Shown here: piece after piece, positions 9,971-19,100 of the stretch
How the letters are laid out: each line of letters opens with the position of its first letter
How positions within the stretch are numbered: position 1 is the stretch's first letter
Assembly (NCBI RefSeq): GCF_000016985.1
Contig: NC_009633.1
Span: 3,949,539 to 4,013,538, forward strand
Source of the DNA: Alkaliphilus metalliredigens QYMF
GTDB lineage: Bacteria; Bacillota; Clostridia; Peptostreptococcales; Natronincolaceae
Reading direction: 5' to 3'
Length of the DNA stretch: 64,000 bases
The notes under the pieces: generated by a model
What the model was told of the DNA's origin: nothing
Database searches by the model: none
The model's input: only the letters and a program-made list of their open reading frames with translations
Position numbers and translations under genes: made by a program

Positions 9971-9994
9971 TCCCCTAAACGCTCCTTTAGGGGA
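9971..9994. terminator. Short hairpin after the two-component genes
   Basis: TCCCCTAAA and TTTAGGGGA form a perfect 9-bp stem with a 6-base loop. On the minus strand it is followed by GTTTTGCCTT, and on the plus strand by A/T-rich sequence without a clean T run. It lies between two convergent units and could end transcription from either side. Confidence 0.5.
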
Positions 9995-10042
9995 ATATAT
10001 AATGAATTTATATATTTAATCTTCTAAACCACTGATATCAAC

Positions 10043-10204
10043 CTATTTCTTCTGTATCAACACCACACACTCCATGTTGGTTTTGATAGAAAGATGATGA
10101 TTTTTCCCAAAATAAATAAAGAATCCTCCTGGGGAATATTCAAATTCTTTCCCACTATAATCCGTACTCTTTCCACAATATGGGATTAACACTTGTTGAG
10201 CCAC
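10043..10204 (-). CDS. Small ORF after the AraC-GyrI gene, unknown
   Basis: This possible 53-residue ORF starts at a GTG that lies 3 bases after the upstream stop codon, with no strong ribosome site. The reading frame stays open further upstream inside the AraC gene. The product contains VLIPYCGKSTDYSGKEF, GGFFIYFGKNHH and ends NMECVVLIQKK. Its composition looks like a real protein segment. It may be a small coupled gene or the tail of something lost. I recognise no family. Confidence 0.4.
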   Translation of the reverse strand: MAQQVLIPYCGKSTDYSGKEFEYSPGGFFIYFGKNHHLSIKTNMECVVLIQKK

Positions 10205-10206
10205 TC

Positions 10207-11082
10207 TCAAACAATCGGTATATAAATCTCTACTAGACGTTTGTCTCCCTGTTCTTCCACTTTAGGGTAATGTTCAAGAGAAAATCTGTCATCAGGTTTA
10301 TGACCACTTGTGGGAAGCCATTTGCCATACATATAATACCAGGCTTTGTCGTATTCACTTGGTTCTACCATAAAACTTCCAACAGCATACTGCCCTTCAT
10401 GAAGATTTAGAATACCAATATCTCCACTTACTGCAAGGTTCCTATCGACAGACATACAGACACTAAGCCGTAACTGATCTTCATCTGTTTCGTTCCCAAA
10501 ATCATGATAGATAACGAACCATCTTGAGGTTGATGAGATTAACCTCCTTTGATCTGCCCATTGATAAAGCTTCTGAAACAAATTAGAAAAAAGTTCACTG
10601 TCTCTCTTGTATGGTCCTGTATATCTGGTATAAATCAGCTTGATTGCCTTCTCTCTTCGTATCTCAATTTTCAGAGGATCTATTGTCATATCCTGATTAT
10701 CTAAGTACTTATTAACAAAATCAGTCTCGCTTACAGTACCATTTGTTTTTCGGTAACTACTACTGCAGACTCCATACTTAGATTTGAAGGCTTTTGCAAA
10801 AGAGGTCTGATTAGAAAATCCTACACTCATGGCAATGTCTATAATAGGTCGGTCTTTATCAAACAAAAGTATATGGGCTGCCTTTTCCAATCGTATCCTC
10901 TTAATGAATCCATATAAACTTTCTCCTGTCATAGAACCATATATTCTTTGAAAATGATACTCGCTAAAATTGGCTCTTTGAGATAAACGTTTTACTGTAA
11001 GGGATTCATCTAGGTGGTTTTCTATATAATCTTGTACTTTATTGATTTGTTCAACATAAGTATTCTTATTGTTTGCATTCAT
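10207..11082 (-). CDS. AraC-type regulator with GyrI-like effector-binding domain
   Basis: This is a 291-residue regulator. Residues 10-110 form an AraC double helix-turn-helix (VKRLSQRANFSEYHFQRIY, then GFSNQTSFAKAFK). Residues 130-291 form a GyrI-like small-molecule domain (the motif RYTGPY, and EIYIPIV at the end). Proteins of this layout (Rob/BmrR-like) bind amphipathic drugs or metabolites and activate export or defence genes. Its ATG overlaps the stop codon of the UvrA-like gene (11079-11082), so it is translationally coupled and probably regulates this operon. Confidence 0.9.
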   Translation of the reverse strand: MNANNKNTYVEQINKVQDYIENHLDESLTVKRLSQRANFSEYHFQRIYGSMTGESLYGFIKRIRLEKAAHILLFDKDRPIIDIAMSVGFSNQTSFAKAFKSKYGVCSSSYRKTNGTVSETDFVNKYLDNQDMTIDPLKIEIRREKAIKLIYTRYTGPYKRDSELFSNLFQKLYQWADQRRLISSTSRWFVIYHDFGNETDEDQLRLSVCMSVDRNLAVSGDIGILNLHEGQYAVGSFMVEPSEYDKAWYYMYGKWLPTSGHKPDDRFSLEHYPKVEEQGDKRLVEIYIPIV

Positions 11083-13739
11083 ATGAAGTCTCCTTCACGC
11101 TTTTGAAACCCCGCTTGAAGGATATGCCCCCCTTGAACACCACCAGGTCCAAGTTCAACAATGTAATCACATTTCTTTATCATTTTAAGGTTATGTTCTA
11201 TAATAATGATTGTAGCACCTTTTTCTTTCAGTTCTTTTAAAACATCTATGACTTTTTCAACATCTTCTTCATGGAGACCAGTGGTTGGTTCATCCAAAAT
11301 GTAAAGGATGTTTTTACACTCATTTTTATTTAACTCTTTAGCCAACTTTATTCTTTGTGCTTCACCGCCTGATAAAGTAGAAGCACTTTGACCAAGCTTA
11401 AGGTAACCTAAACCAACTTTATTAAGCATAGAAAGCTGCCTGACAATTTCCTTTTCCTCCTGAAAAACTTCTAGCAAATCATGAATTTCAATATCAAGGA
11501 TATCTCCTATGGAACAGTCTTTTCTTGTAATTTTCAACACCTCTTTAGAATATCTTTTCCCATGGCATTTGTTACAAGGAACATATAAATTATCCATATA
11601 ATGCATGTTCACTGCCACTTCTCCAAGACCACTGCATTCCGGGCATTGCCCTTTTTTAGAATTAAAGCTAAAGTATTCTTTTGACAGATTCTTCTTTTTC
11701 GCCTGCTGAGTATCTGCATAGCATTGTCTTATTAAATCAAACACACCTGTATAAGTTCCCGGATTCGATCTAGAATTACTACCAATTGCTTTCTGATTCA
11801 CATAGCACACATCTTCAAAGGATTCTATACCGATTACCTTTTGAAAAGTCCCCTTCTCTTCAACCGTTCTTCCCAATGAACTCATAATGTAAGGATACAG
11901 AGTCTTTGAAATAAGAGTACTTTTTCCAGAACCACTAACACCTATAACTGCTGTCATCATCCCGATTGGTATTGCAACATCAATATTTTTCAAGTTATTG
12001 GTAGTAACTCCTTTTAGTTGAATATAGGTGTCCTTTATGGCTTTGTTGTTATCCAGGGAGACACTGTCAATAACTTTGATAGTGTCAAAGTCATCGCTAC
12101 AGTCTTGTGATATAAGCTGATTTTCAATCTCTTTTCGATGATGTACAAAAACGAGTTCTCCACCATATCTCCCTGCTTTTGGCCCCATATGAAGATGCAT
12201 GTCGGCAATGGTCAAAAAGCTTTTCTTATGTTCTACTAAAATAACGGTGTTACCATACTTCTTTAAATCCACAATGGCATCCATCAAAAATCGGTAATCC
12301 TTAGGATGTAATCCTTTTGAAGGCTCATCCATGATATAAAGAATATTAGAAAGCCCTGTACCAAACTGAGTTGCCAATTTTAAACGCTGTGCTTCTCCAC
12401 CAGATAAGCTAGGTACACTTCTATTTAATGTTATATAGCCTAAACCTACACTTTGTATTTTTTTAAGTCTTTGATTAAGCTTTATAAAAATCATCCTTGT
12501 TTTATCCTGCTGTTCCTTGATAAGTTGCTCATAAATCCTATGGCACCATTTACGTAACTTATCGATACTTAAGCTTACAACTTCAGGATATCTATATCCT
12601 TGAATATTTACCAATCTACCTTCTTCAAGTAAACGTTCTCCTTGGCAACAACTGCAGGTCTTTTTAGACATAAATTGGTGTACTTGATCAGTACTTCTTG
12701 TAGCTTTAGTATCATGAGCTAGCCTCTGAATGAGATTTATAGCTCCTTCTACAGGTCTTCTGATCACCCCGCTTCTTCCCTTTGAATTTTCATAAGCCAA
12801 ACTAACTTCACGTCCATTTGAACCATAGAAGAATTGTTGCTTAAATTCCTTAGGTAATCGGTAAAAAGGCAATTCCAGATCTACATTCATATCATCAGCT
12901 AAGGCTAAAATTTCGCCTCGCATCCAATTTGCATTAGGTTTCTTCCTATGTTTTCTTAAATCACCATATAATGATGAAGCACCGTCCAATAGCGATTTCT
13001 CCGGATGCTCAACAATCTTCTCCTCATCAATACGCATCTCCACTCCTAACCCCTTACAAAGGGGACACATATAATCGGGATGATTGTAACTGAATACTTG
13101 TGGCGTTCTGTCAAACAAAATAGCACCACAGTCTTTACAAACATTGCTGTCATCAACAACTTGATGGCACCACGGACATACTCGCTTACCTATTGTGGCA
13201 AATAAAAGTTTGAAAACATCTGCAATCTTTGTTACTGATCCTACTGTAGATCTGGGATTTACCCCCAAATTTCGTTGTTCAATGGCTATAGATGGCTGTA
13301 AACCCGTTATCTTATCGACATATACATCAGAAAACGTATTATTCAACATCTGATTTGAGAGTACCAAATCCATAAACTGCTTTTGACTCTCAGTAAAAAT
13401 CGTATCAAAGGCTAAACTAGATTTACCACTTCCACTAACCCCGGTGATTAAGATGATGCTGTTTTTCAAAATAGATACGGATACATTTTTTAGATTATGA
13501 ATACGAGCGTTGTGTACATGTATCTCTTGATTATCATATTCATCTTTTATATCAAGATTTGTCTCAAGCTCAGCACAAAAAACATCATTTTCTTCATTTG
13601 AAGTCATTTCCAGTTGACGTTTTTCAGGTGACACTACTACCTCTTTTGCTCTGTCAAAGTTTTTATATTTGGTCCAATGAGATACCCAAGAAGGAAGTAT
13701 TGCCCCCTCAACTCTATCTATTGATGGCTGGTAGAACAT
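11079..13739 (-). CDS. UvrA-like ABC2 ATPase, C-terminal part of a TrmO-UvrA fusion
   Basis: The main body (from about residue 70) is a UvrA-family protein. It has two Walker A motifs (GVSGSGKSSL, GVSGSGKSTL), two LSGGEAQR signatures and CxxC zinc modules (CPWCHQVV...CKDCG, CPECSGLGE). It is shorter than housekeeping UvrA, like the UvrA2/DrrC group linked to drug resistance rather than UvrB-dependent repair. The first 70 residues are not UvrA: the frame stays open upstream to about 13835 and reads as a TrmO C-terminus (DGFQGTKVFQI, then ILPSWVSHW). The true start therefore lies in the upstream TrmO-like gene, from which it is split by a frameshift. Translation from the ATG at 13739 is possible but has no clear ribosome site. 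Confidence 0.85.
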   Translation of the reverse strand: MFYQPSIDRVEGAILPSWVSHWTKYKNFDRAKEVVVSPEKRQLEMTSNEENDVFCAELETNLDIKDEYDNQEIHVHNARIHNLKNVSVSILKNSIILITGVSGSGKSSLAFDTIFTESQKQFMDLVLSNQMLNNTFSDVYVDKITGLQPSIAIEQRNLGVNPRSTVGSVTKIADVFKLLFATIGKRVCPWCHQVVDDSNVCKDCGAILFDRTPQVFSYNHPDYMCPLCKGLGVEMRIDEEKIVEHPEKSLLDGASSLYGDLRKHRKKPNANWMRGEILALADDMNVDLELPFYRLPKEFKQQFFYGSNGREVSLAYENSKGRSGVIRRPVEGAINLIQRLAHDTKATRSTDQVHQFMSKKTCSCCQGERLLEEGRLVNIQGYRYPEVVSLSIDKLRKWCHRIYEQLIKEQQDKTRMIFIKLNQRLKKIQSVGLGYITLNRSVPSLSGGEAQRLKLATQFGTGLSNILYIMDEPSKGLHPKDYRFLMDAIVDLKKYGNTVILVEHKKSFLTIADMHLHMGPKAGRYGGELVFVHHRKEIENQLISQDCSDDFDTIKVIDSVSLDNNKAIKDTYIQLKGVTTNNLKNIDVAIPIGMMTAVIGVSGSGKSTLISKTLYPYIMSSLGRTVEEKGTFQKVIGIESFEDVCYVNQKAIGSNSRSNPGTYTGVFDLIRQCYADTQQAKKKNLSKEYFSFNSKKGQCPECSGLGEVAVNMHYMDNLYVPCNKCHGKRYSKEVLKITRKDCSIGDILDIEIHDLLEVFQEEKEIVRQLSMLNKVGLGYLKLGQSASTLSGGEAQRIKLAKELNKNECKNILYILDEPTTGLHEEDVEKVIDVLKELKEKGATIIIIEHNLKMIKKCDYIVELGPGGVQGGHILQAGFQKREGDFI

Positions 13740-13807
13740 AATCTGAAATACTTTTGTACCCTGAAACCCGTCAAATCCTTCGATATCAATGGTTCCATTA
13801 TAATAAT

Positions 13808-14455
13808 CTACCTGCTGTACTCGAACAACAGTCGAACCGGTGATCTTGTTGCAAATATCCCCGTTCTAGGAGCATTATTATATGGAGGATTGCACATACG
13901 AGTTCTGCGAAAGGAGTCTTTATCAAAACGGTGAAACCACCATAAAAGTCTGATGTAATCCCCTTTTTTTATGAATTCTCTGAGTTCCATGCTTGCTTCC
14001 ATTTCAACCAAAACATCCTTATGAAGTTGAATCACAGATCTATTTCCATTCATGGTATACTCTCCGATTACATGATCAGTATAATTTAAACAAAACCTTT
14101 TCTTAGGTTCCCCTGCCTCCAATACAACCTCTTCAGCTGGAAAATAGGGTTTTATATCTACGAGTTGTCCTGAGACTTTTACCTTTTCCAATATTTCTAA
14201 ATCCTCTGTCTTTTCTTGTGGGTGCTGTGTATTAGTTCCAGATATTTTAACTATGAGCTGTCCTGTCCTTTCACTTATTTCAAGAATTTTTGCCACATAT
14301 ACTTCAATCCTATCTTCCAGAAGGCAATAAAGCATGCAATGGGAAAACATATCCAGCTTATTCAGTGCTTTTTCATATCCTTCATGCAAATTTACAAGAA
14401 GTGCATTCTTCTTATCATCGACAGTTAACGTACCAATTTCCAACCACTTCATCAT
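13808..14455 (-). CDS. Tandem TrmO-like domains, frameshifted away from the UvrA-like part
   Basis: This 215-residue frame holds the C-terminal half of one TrmO-like domain (residues 1-95; FSH, then GQLVDIKPYFP) followed by a second TrmO-like domain with WWFHRFDKDSFRRTRMCNPP and RTGIFATRSPVR. TrmO family proteins methylate N6-threonylcarbamoyladenosine at tRNA position 37 using SAM. After RSPVR the family expects PN(P/S)xG; here the frame runs out in 7 unrelated residues. The missing sequence resumes in another frame (TVVRVQQVDYYNGTID) and continues without a stop into the UvrA-like gene. About 6 codons also appear to be lost at the break, so this looks like a deletion rather than a programmed shift. 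Confidence 0.75.
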   Translation of the reverse strand: MMKWLEIGTLTVDDKKNALLVNLHEGYEKALNKLDMFSHCMLYCLLEDRIEVYVAKILEISERTGQLIVKISGTNTQHPQEKTEDLEILEKVKVSGQLVDIKPYFPAEEVVLEAGEPKKRFCLNYTDHVIGEYTMNGNRSVIQLHKDVLVEMEASMELREFIKKGDYIRLLWWFHRFDKDSFRRTRMCNPPYNNAPRTGIFATRSPVRLLFEYSR

Positions 14456-14592
14456 AATCCTCCTACTCTCCTTAATTATCTAGGTCCATTATATCAAATG
14501 GTGGTCAGGGATACTTTTCCATTCCTGCTATCCTTTATTTTAGAAATTTTTTATAATTATTCAAGAGTTTCTGTACCTACTCATTGCCTTCT

Positions 14593-14807
14593 TCATATTT
14601 GTGCTTCCCATAGAATCGAATAAAGTCCATTGTTCTTAATAAGTTCCTCGTGCTTACCCTTTTCAGCAATTGAACCATTCTGTAGTACGACGATTTGATC
14701 TGCATTTCTTGTGGTTCGCAGATGATGTGCGATTACTATTACCGTGCGATTTTTTGCCAAATTGCTTATTGCCTGCTGAATTCGGTGCTCATTAATGGGA
14801 TCCACAT
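14593..14807 (-). pseudogene. ABC exporter nucleotide-binding domain, C-terminal remnant
   Basis: About 70 codons encode the end of a fused permease/ATPase exporter: VDPINEHRIQQAI, then KNRTVIVIAHHLRTTRNAD with the H-loop His, and a GKHEELIKNNGLYSILW tail. Walker A, signature and membrane domain are absent. Upstream, the frame continues into unrelated sequence. It is a decayed fragment, not a functional gene. The 200 bases between it and 15010 show nothing I can identify. Confidence 0.75.
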
Positions 14808-15009
14808 TGCTTGGCTGAAGGCCTGATTCAAATGCATGCTTCGCATAATACTTTGAGACATGACAGGTGTAATCAAAACATACAAAACAGATTTAGAGCT
14901 GTTTACTAAAATAATACACATAATCAATTAATTCATGATATTGATATTCATTTTCATCCAATGGTCAAAAAAATATTATTTCCATAGCTAATATTTTTAA
15001 ATTCGATTT

Positions 15010-15654
15010 TTAAATTTTTCTGTTTATTTCTGAATTACAAAATAACACCTCCTTTACAACACCCTTTTCTCCTGATATTTCAACCGTTACAGAAGAGTCA
15101 TTGAGAAGTTGATTCAGAATATATGCGGACTCTTTATTTGTTGAAAAAACAACTTCTGAAACTTTGCTTATTCCATTAGGGTGAATAAAATCTTTGGGTT
15201 TGGGATCAATGTTGAAATAACTCATTAAAAAAGGTAATCCCAAATCGTTTGGGAAAAAAACTTTGCATCTTAAATCTCTTCCATGAACATCGACCCTTCC
15301 TCCATTTTTTAGATAAACGCCTTTTCTTTTATAATTTTTCAGAATTGAGATTTCATATTCTAAATCCTCTGAATCGTTTTCAATACAGAACCCGAGCCAT
15401 CCTTCGCTTCCTAGATCCCATTCATCCAATCTTTGCACGAATTCCTTTTTTCCAGCAATCTTAAAAACACCTTTGACAAACTTAGGCATACCAGTAGATT
15501 CTAGCAGTTCAATATAAGGTCCTTCACTAAAATATATTAATGCATTTATTGGATTTTTCGGCTTTCCATATTCCACTACAAACCCTTTATTTTCCCATTC
15601 TTCCACAGCGTTTTTTAAATTGTTGACTTTATAGATTAAATGTCCTGCTCGCAA
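15010..15654 (-). CDS. VOC-superfamily (glyoxalase-like) protein
   Basis: This 214-residue protein starts with the VOC pattern AGHLIYKVNNLKNAVEEWENKGF and has ALIYFSEGPYIELLE and GWLGFCIEND, as in the Glyoxalase_3 group. The metal ligands usually expected (H, E) are present as H in GHLIY and E in IELLE. VOC proteins catalyse diverse reactions (isomerisation, ring cleavage, epoxide or thiol resistance) and the substrate here is unknown. It is followed at 15734 by a TetR gene on the same strand upstream, which may control it. Confidence 0.8.
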   Translation of the reverse strand: MRAGHLIYKVNNLKNAVEEWENKGFVVEYGKPKNPINALIYFSEGPYIELLESTGMPKFVKGVFKIAGKKEFVQRLDEWDLGSEGWLGFCIENDSEDLEYEISILKNYKRKGVYLKNGGRVDVHGRDLRCKVFFPNDLGLPFLMSYFNIDPKPKDFIHPNGISKVSEVVFSTNKESAYILNQLLNDSSVTVEISGEKGVVKEVLFCNSEINRKI

Positions 15655-15733
15655 TGTAATTTACTCCTCTCCGTATATAGTAGATTTTTTAATAGTTATA
15701 ATTATTCTGATTATGATTAGATATTACTTTTAA

Positions 15734-16363
15734 TTATTTTTTTTCATTGAACAACTCATTAAATACACTCTGCCACCCACCGGAATAAAATATTACTAAA
15801 AAATCCAAATTTTTAAGCGCTTCTTCATGACTCATATTGTGACGAACAGGCTCTAGTAGTGCATTAATATAACTTTCTGAAATAATATGTAGAGTTGAAC
15901 AGTCTATTTCAACATATAGATTATTCTTTTTTTTCATCCTATCTAAATAAGCAAGAGTGTGTTTTACCTCATAATCAACAATTGTATGCACAAAATCAGA
16001 TTTTGAAGAACCATCTGCCTCAACAACTAAGAGCCTAAAAACATCGAAATGTTTATAAATAAAATCATAGATTAAATAGAAATTATCTAGTGATTTTTGT
16101 ATAGTAATATCACTAATTACCGTCTCCGTATCATAATAAGAAGAACTCAATGCATCAAATATCTCTTTTACTTGAATGCAAACAGGATCCACAATTGCTT
16201 CAAAGAGAGCATTTTTATCCTTGAAATAAGTATATATTGCACCCGTTGTCATCCCTGTAGCTGCAGCAATATTACGCAACGATGCATCCTTAAATCCATG
16301 ATAGAGAAATTCTTGTTTGGCAAAATGCATAATTTTTTCTTTCACACTTAGTTCATTACTCAA
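15734..16363 (-). CDS. TetR-family transcriptional regulator
   Basis: This 209-residue protein has the N-terminal TetR helix-turn-helix (ASLRNIAAATGMTTGAIYTYFKDKNALFEAI, residues 24-54) and a helical ligand domain. A perfect palindrome lies 20 bases upstream of its ATG, consistent with autorepression. The VOC gene downstream is on the same strand with about 80 bases between and may be co-regulated. The ligand is unknown. Confidence 0.88.
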   Translation of the reverse strand: MSNELSVKEKIMHFAKQEFLYHGFKDASLRNIAAATGMTTGAIYTYFKDKNALFEAIVDPVCIQVKEIFDALSSSYYDTETVISDITIQKSLDNFYLIYDFIYKHFDVFRLLVVEADGSSKSDFVHTIVDYEVKHTLAYLDRMKKKNNLYVEIDCSTLHIISESYINALLEPVRHNMSHEEALKNLDFLVIFYSGGWQSVFNELFNEKK

Positions 16364-16382
16364 TCCAACTGCCTCCTCCTCC

Positions 16383-16403
16383 TAAGATAACAGTGTTATC
16401 TTA
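16383..16403. promoter_or_regulatory. Palindromic TetR operator
   Basis: TAAGATAAC-AGT-GTTATCTTA is a perfect 9-bp inverted repeat with a 3-base centre, placed between the promoter region and the start codon of the TetR gene at 16363. The size and position are typical of TetR autoregulatory sites. I did not find a second copy near other genes in the window. Confidence 0.75.
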
Positions 16404-16615
16404 CCTGTTTTTTATTATTTTGTCAAGAGATACCCGATACAGGTTAAATCTTTTGCTGCTTTTTCTTCATTTGTTTTTTGACAGCGACAGATACTATTAC
16501 ATATTTACAAAATACCATTCATAAGATTTATAACGACATCACCATTTTTCTCTTAAAAATGTCACTAATTATTATTTTCAATATAAAAATAACCATTTAG
16601 CAATACCATTTCCAA

Positions 16616-18091
16616 CTACTTAAGTGAATGCAGATGTATTTTCTTGAGTTCACATTTATTTTCGACTAACTTTTGTTTTGCAAAAGGCTTCCCATGAGAT
16701 GGGTAAACAGTTTTGAAATCTAGACTAATCATCTTCATCCATGAAGTTTCATAGTCTTTCAAACTTTCTATCCAAACTATTATATGATTACGGCTTGGTA
16801 TGCCATTCATGGCTGCATCGCCACAAAAAAGTACGCTATTTTCAAACAATAAACCAATGGAATCTTTTGTATGTCCAGGTAACTCAATAATCTTTGCTGA
16901 AAGCATTTTCTCAATTTCTAGCTTGGTATCTTTTGTTACAATCACATATCGATTTGGAGAATCAACTGGTTGAAATCGATGATCTCCTTTACCAAATAGT
17001 TTCATCATCTGACAAAAGCTCCATGCTATCACACTGCTACATCCACCATCGAATGAGTTTTGTCCAGTTTTTAGTCTTTTTATCGATTCAGGGTGAAGAA
17101 TTACTTTCGCTTTCGTCTTTTCAAGAATCTCATTTAGAAATCCAACATGGTCGTCATGTGCATGTGTAATAAAGACATATGCAATATCATCTAGTGATAT
17201 ATTTCTATTTTTCAATGCTTCCTTAAATTTTTTATAGTGCTCTTTGTAGCCTGTATCGATAAGCAAATACCCATCTTCCATTTCAATCATATAAATATTA
17301 CTAATCCTATTTCCAATGTTTATTATTCGATCCTCAGCAGGTTTTCTCATCTTGTAGGCACTTTCAATTCTTATAGCCAACTCGTTGTTTTCTTTTTCAA
17401 CTTCGTTAATATATGAAGGAATACCTTCTACGTTTCCGATTGCCCCACCAATGAGAATTGATTCCAATTGATTCCTAACCAAGTTTACATTCTTCACCCT
17501 CTTTTCATCCTTCACATTCTCGATTAGCCAAAGTGTATCTATCAAGCTATCTAAAATTTCTTCATTAATAAACGGTTTATCCCGATAGGAAAATTCTATT
17601 TTTCTAGATTCTCCTTGCCAATCCGGATTAACGAGAGACTCTCGAATGATATATTTTGCATGACCTATAGCACATTGATGACCTTGACAGGCATTGCAAA
17701 ATTCTGGTCCCATACAGATGTTTTCAAGATCTTCTTGAAGGTGTTGATAGTAATCATGAATCAATTTCGATTTTGCTTTGAATTTAGATTGTATGCCCAC
17801 GCTAACGCCTTGAATTAATTTCCTTGCCATTAAAGTTACAATTAATATTAAAACAAAGAAAAATGGAACAACAAATTTAGGATTTAAATATTGTTCGGGG
17901 ACAGTTTGCCACAGCTTTTGGATACCAAAAATCATAAATATGGACGCCGCAAATAATTTAATTCCTAATTCCGGAACCTTATCACCCAATTTTATACCTA
18001 CAAAAATGCCTAACGCTCCTGTGTAACTGGCAAGTGTTTTTGGAGAAATTTTGGCAAATAGTTTTCCATAGTAATTTCCAAATCTCTCCAT
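16616..18091 (-). pseudogene. 3' part of a TMEM165/GDT1-metallo-beta-lactamase fusion gene cut by IS21
   Basis: From 18016 downward this encodes the second half of a TMEM165/GDT1 (UPF0016) cation exporter (ALGIFVGIKLGDKVPELGIKLFA, two more membrane segments). A linker with a Cys cluster (CMGPEFCNACQGHQC) follows, then a metallo-beta-lactamase hydrolase with the metal motif THAHDDH and later GHTKDS and D in FCGDA. The first 23-24 codons of the 491-codon frame (18091-18022) are IS21 end sequence that happens to be open and offers an ATG. The first half of the gene lies beyond the IS at 20784-21218, and removing one 5-bp target copy rejoins the two in frame. Confidence 0.85.
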
Positions 18092-18143
18092 ACACTACTG
18101 CTTGTAATTTATCTTATAATCACTGAACTTTATTAAACGAATA

Positions 18144-18353
18144 TTAGTTTTTATCTCTTATGACTTTTCTGATTTGCTCATAAATATCTTGCTCCGTATA
18201 CTCGAAAATATGACCTTCATCATCTTCTACAGGAGATCCATACTCATTTAATAATTCCTGCTTTAAGCCATCAGAGATAGTTATCCTTCTGCTAAACAAA
18301 TACTTTTTTAAATCTTTCTCTCTTAACAACATAATCACAATCGCCTCCTTCAT
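18144..18353 (-). CDS. Small third ORF of the IS21 element
   Basis: This 69-residue acidic/basic protein starts 3 bases after the istB stop and lies inside the element ends. The sequence (RISDGLKQELLNEYG-like core, then EYTEQDIYEQIRKVIRDKN) has no known catalytic motif. Its tight coupling to istB suggests an accessory or regulatory protein carried by this IS21 branch. The ATG at MLLREKD is an alternative start. The function is unknown. Confidence 0.6.
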   Translation of the reverse strand: MKEAIVIMLLREKDLKKYLFSRRITISDGLKQELLNEYGSPVEDDEGHIFEYTEQDIYEQIRKVIRDKN

Positions 18354-18356
18354 CTA

Positions 18357-19100
18357 TTAAAACAATGATTCTCGATGTTCTAATCTATAGCTCTTACCTG
18401 TCATATTAAATAGCTCACATCTGTAAGTGATTCTATCTAACACTGCCGTGGTTAAAGCGGGGTCCCCTAATAACTCGGTCCAATCTTCAAGCCCTTTGTT
18501 GGAGGTAATAATTAACGATGTTTGTTCATGAAGGGCTGATATTAATTGGAAAAACAAGTTCGCTTCTTCTCTTGATATGGGGAGGTAACCTAGCTCATCG
18601 ATGATCAGAAGACTAGAAGATAAAACATTGTTGATTTTCCCTTTGCTTTTTCTTGATATCTCCTGTGTTTTTAAACAGTGCATCAGATTGTCCATGGTGG
18701 TGAAGCTAACCTTGTAGCCCATCTCTACAGCCTTGTACCCTAATGCAATACACAAGTGGCTTTTACCTACCCCTGGAGGGCCTAAAAGTATTAGATTATA
18801 CATTCTATCTATCCAGTCCATCTCAATAAGACTATTGATTTGTCTTTGGGTAATCGATCTTTGAAAGGTTAGATCGAACTCTTCTATTGTCTTAAGTACC
18901 GGAAAGCCTGCAGCCTTAACTCTGCGTTCCTGGGCCTTTTTCTCTCTGAGATCGACTTCGTTTTCTAATATTGACAGTAAAAGATTCTGATATGAAATGT
19001 TGTTTATGTCAGCATTTTCAACGATGGAATCTGCATTGGTATTTAAGTAGTTCAATTTGAGTTTTTTAGCGTGATCCTTTATTGATTCTAATTTTTCCAT
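18357..19100 (-). CDS. istB: IS21 helper ATPase IstB
   Basis: This 247-residue AAA+ protein has Walker [11 protein letters not shown], Walker [11 protein letters not shown] and arginine finger region DRITYRCE. IstB assembles on DNA and stimulates IstA-mediated transposition and target choice. The start overlaps the istA end by 13 bases, the usual IS21 arrangement. The length matches the DnaC-like family. Confidence 0.95.
   Translation of the reverse strand: MEKLESIKDHAKKLKLNYLNTNADSIVENADINNISYQNLLLSILENEVDLREKKAQERRVKAAGFPVLKTIEEFDLTFQRSITQRQINSLIEMDWIDRMYNLILLGPPGVGKSHLCIALGYKAVEMGYKVSFTTMDNLMHCLKTQEISRKSKGKINNVLSSSLLIIDELGYLPISREEANLFFQLISALHEQTSLIITSNKGLEDWTELLGDPALTTAVLDRITYRCELFNMTGKSYRLEHRESLF

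Noticed and set aside
16097-16351. Plus-strand 84-codon frame opposite the TetR gene
   Set aside because: It is a shadow frame without a ribosome site; the minus-strand TetR motif is clear.
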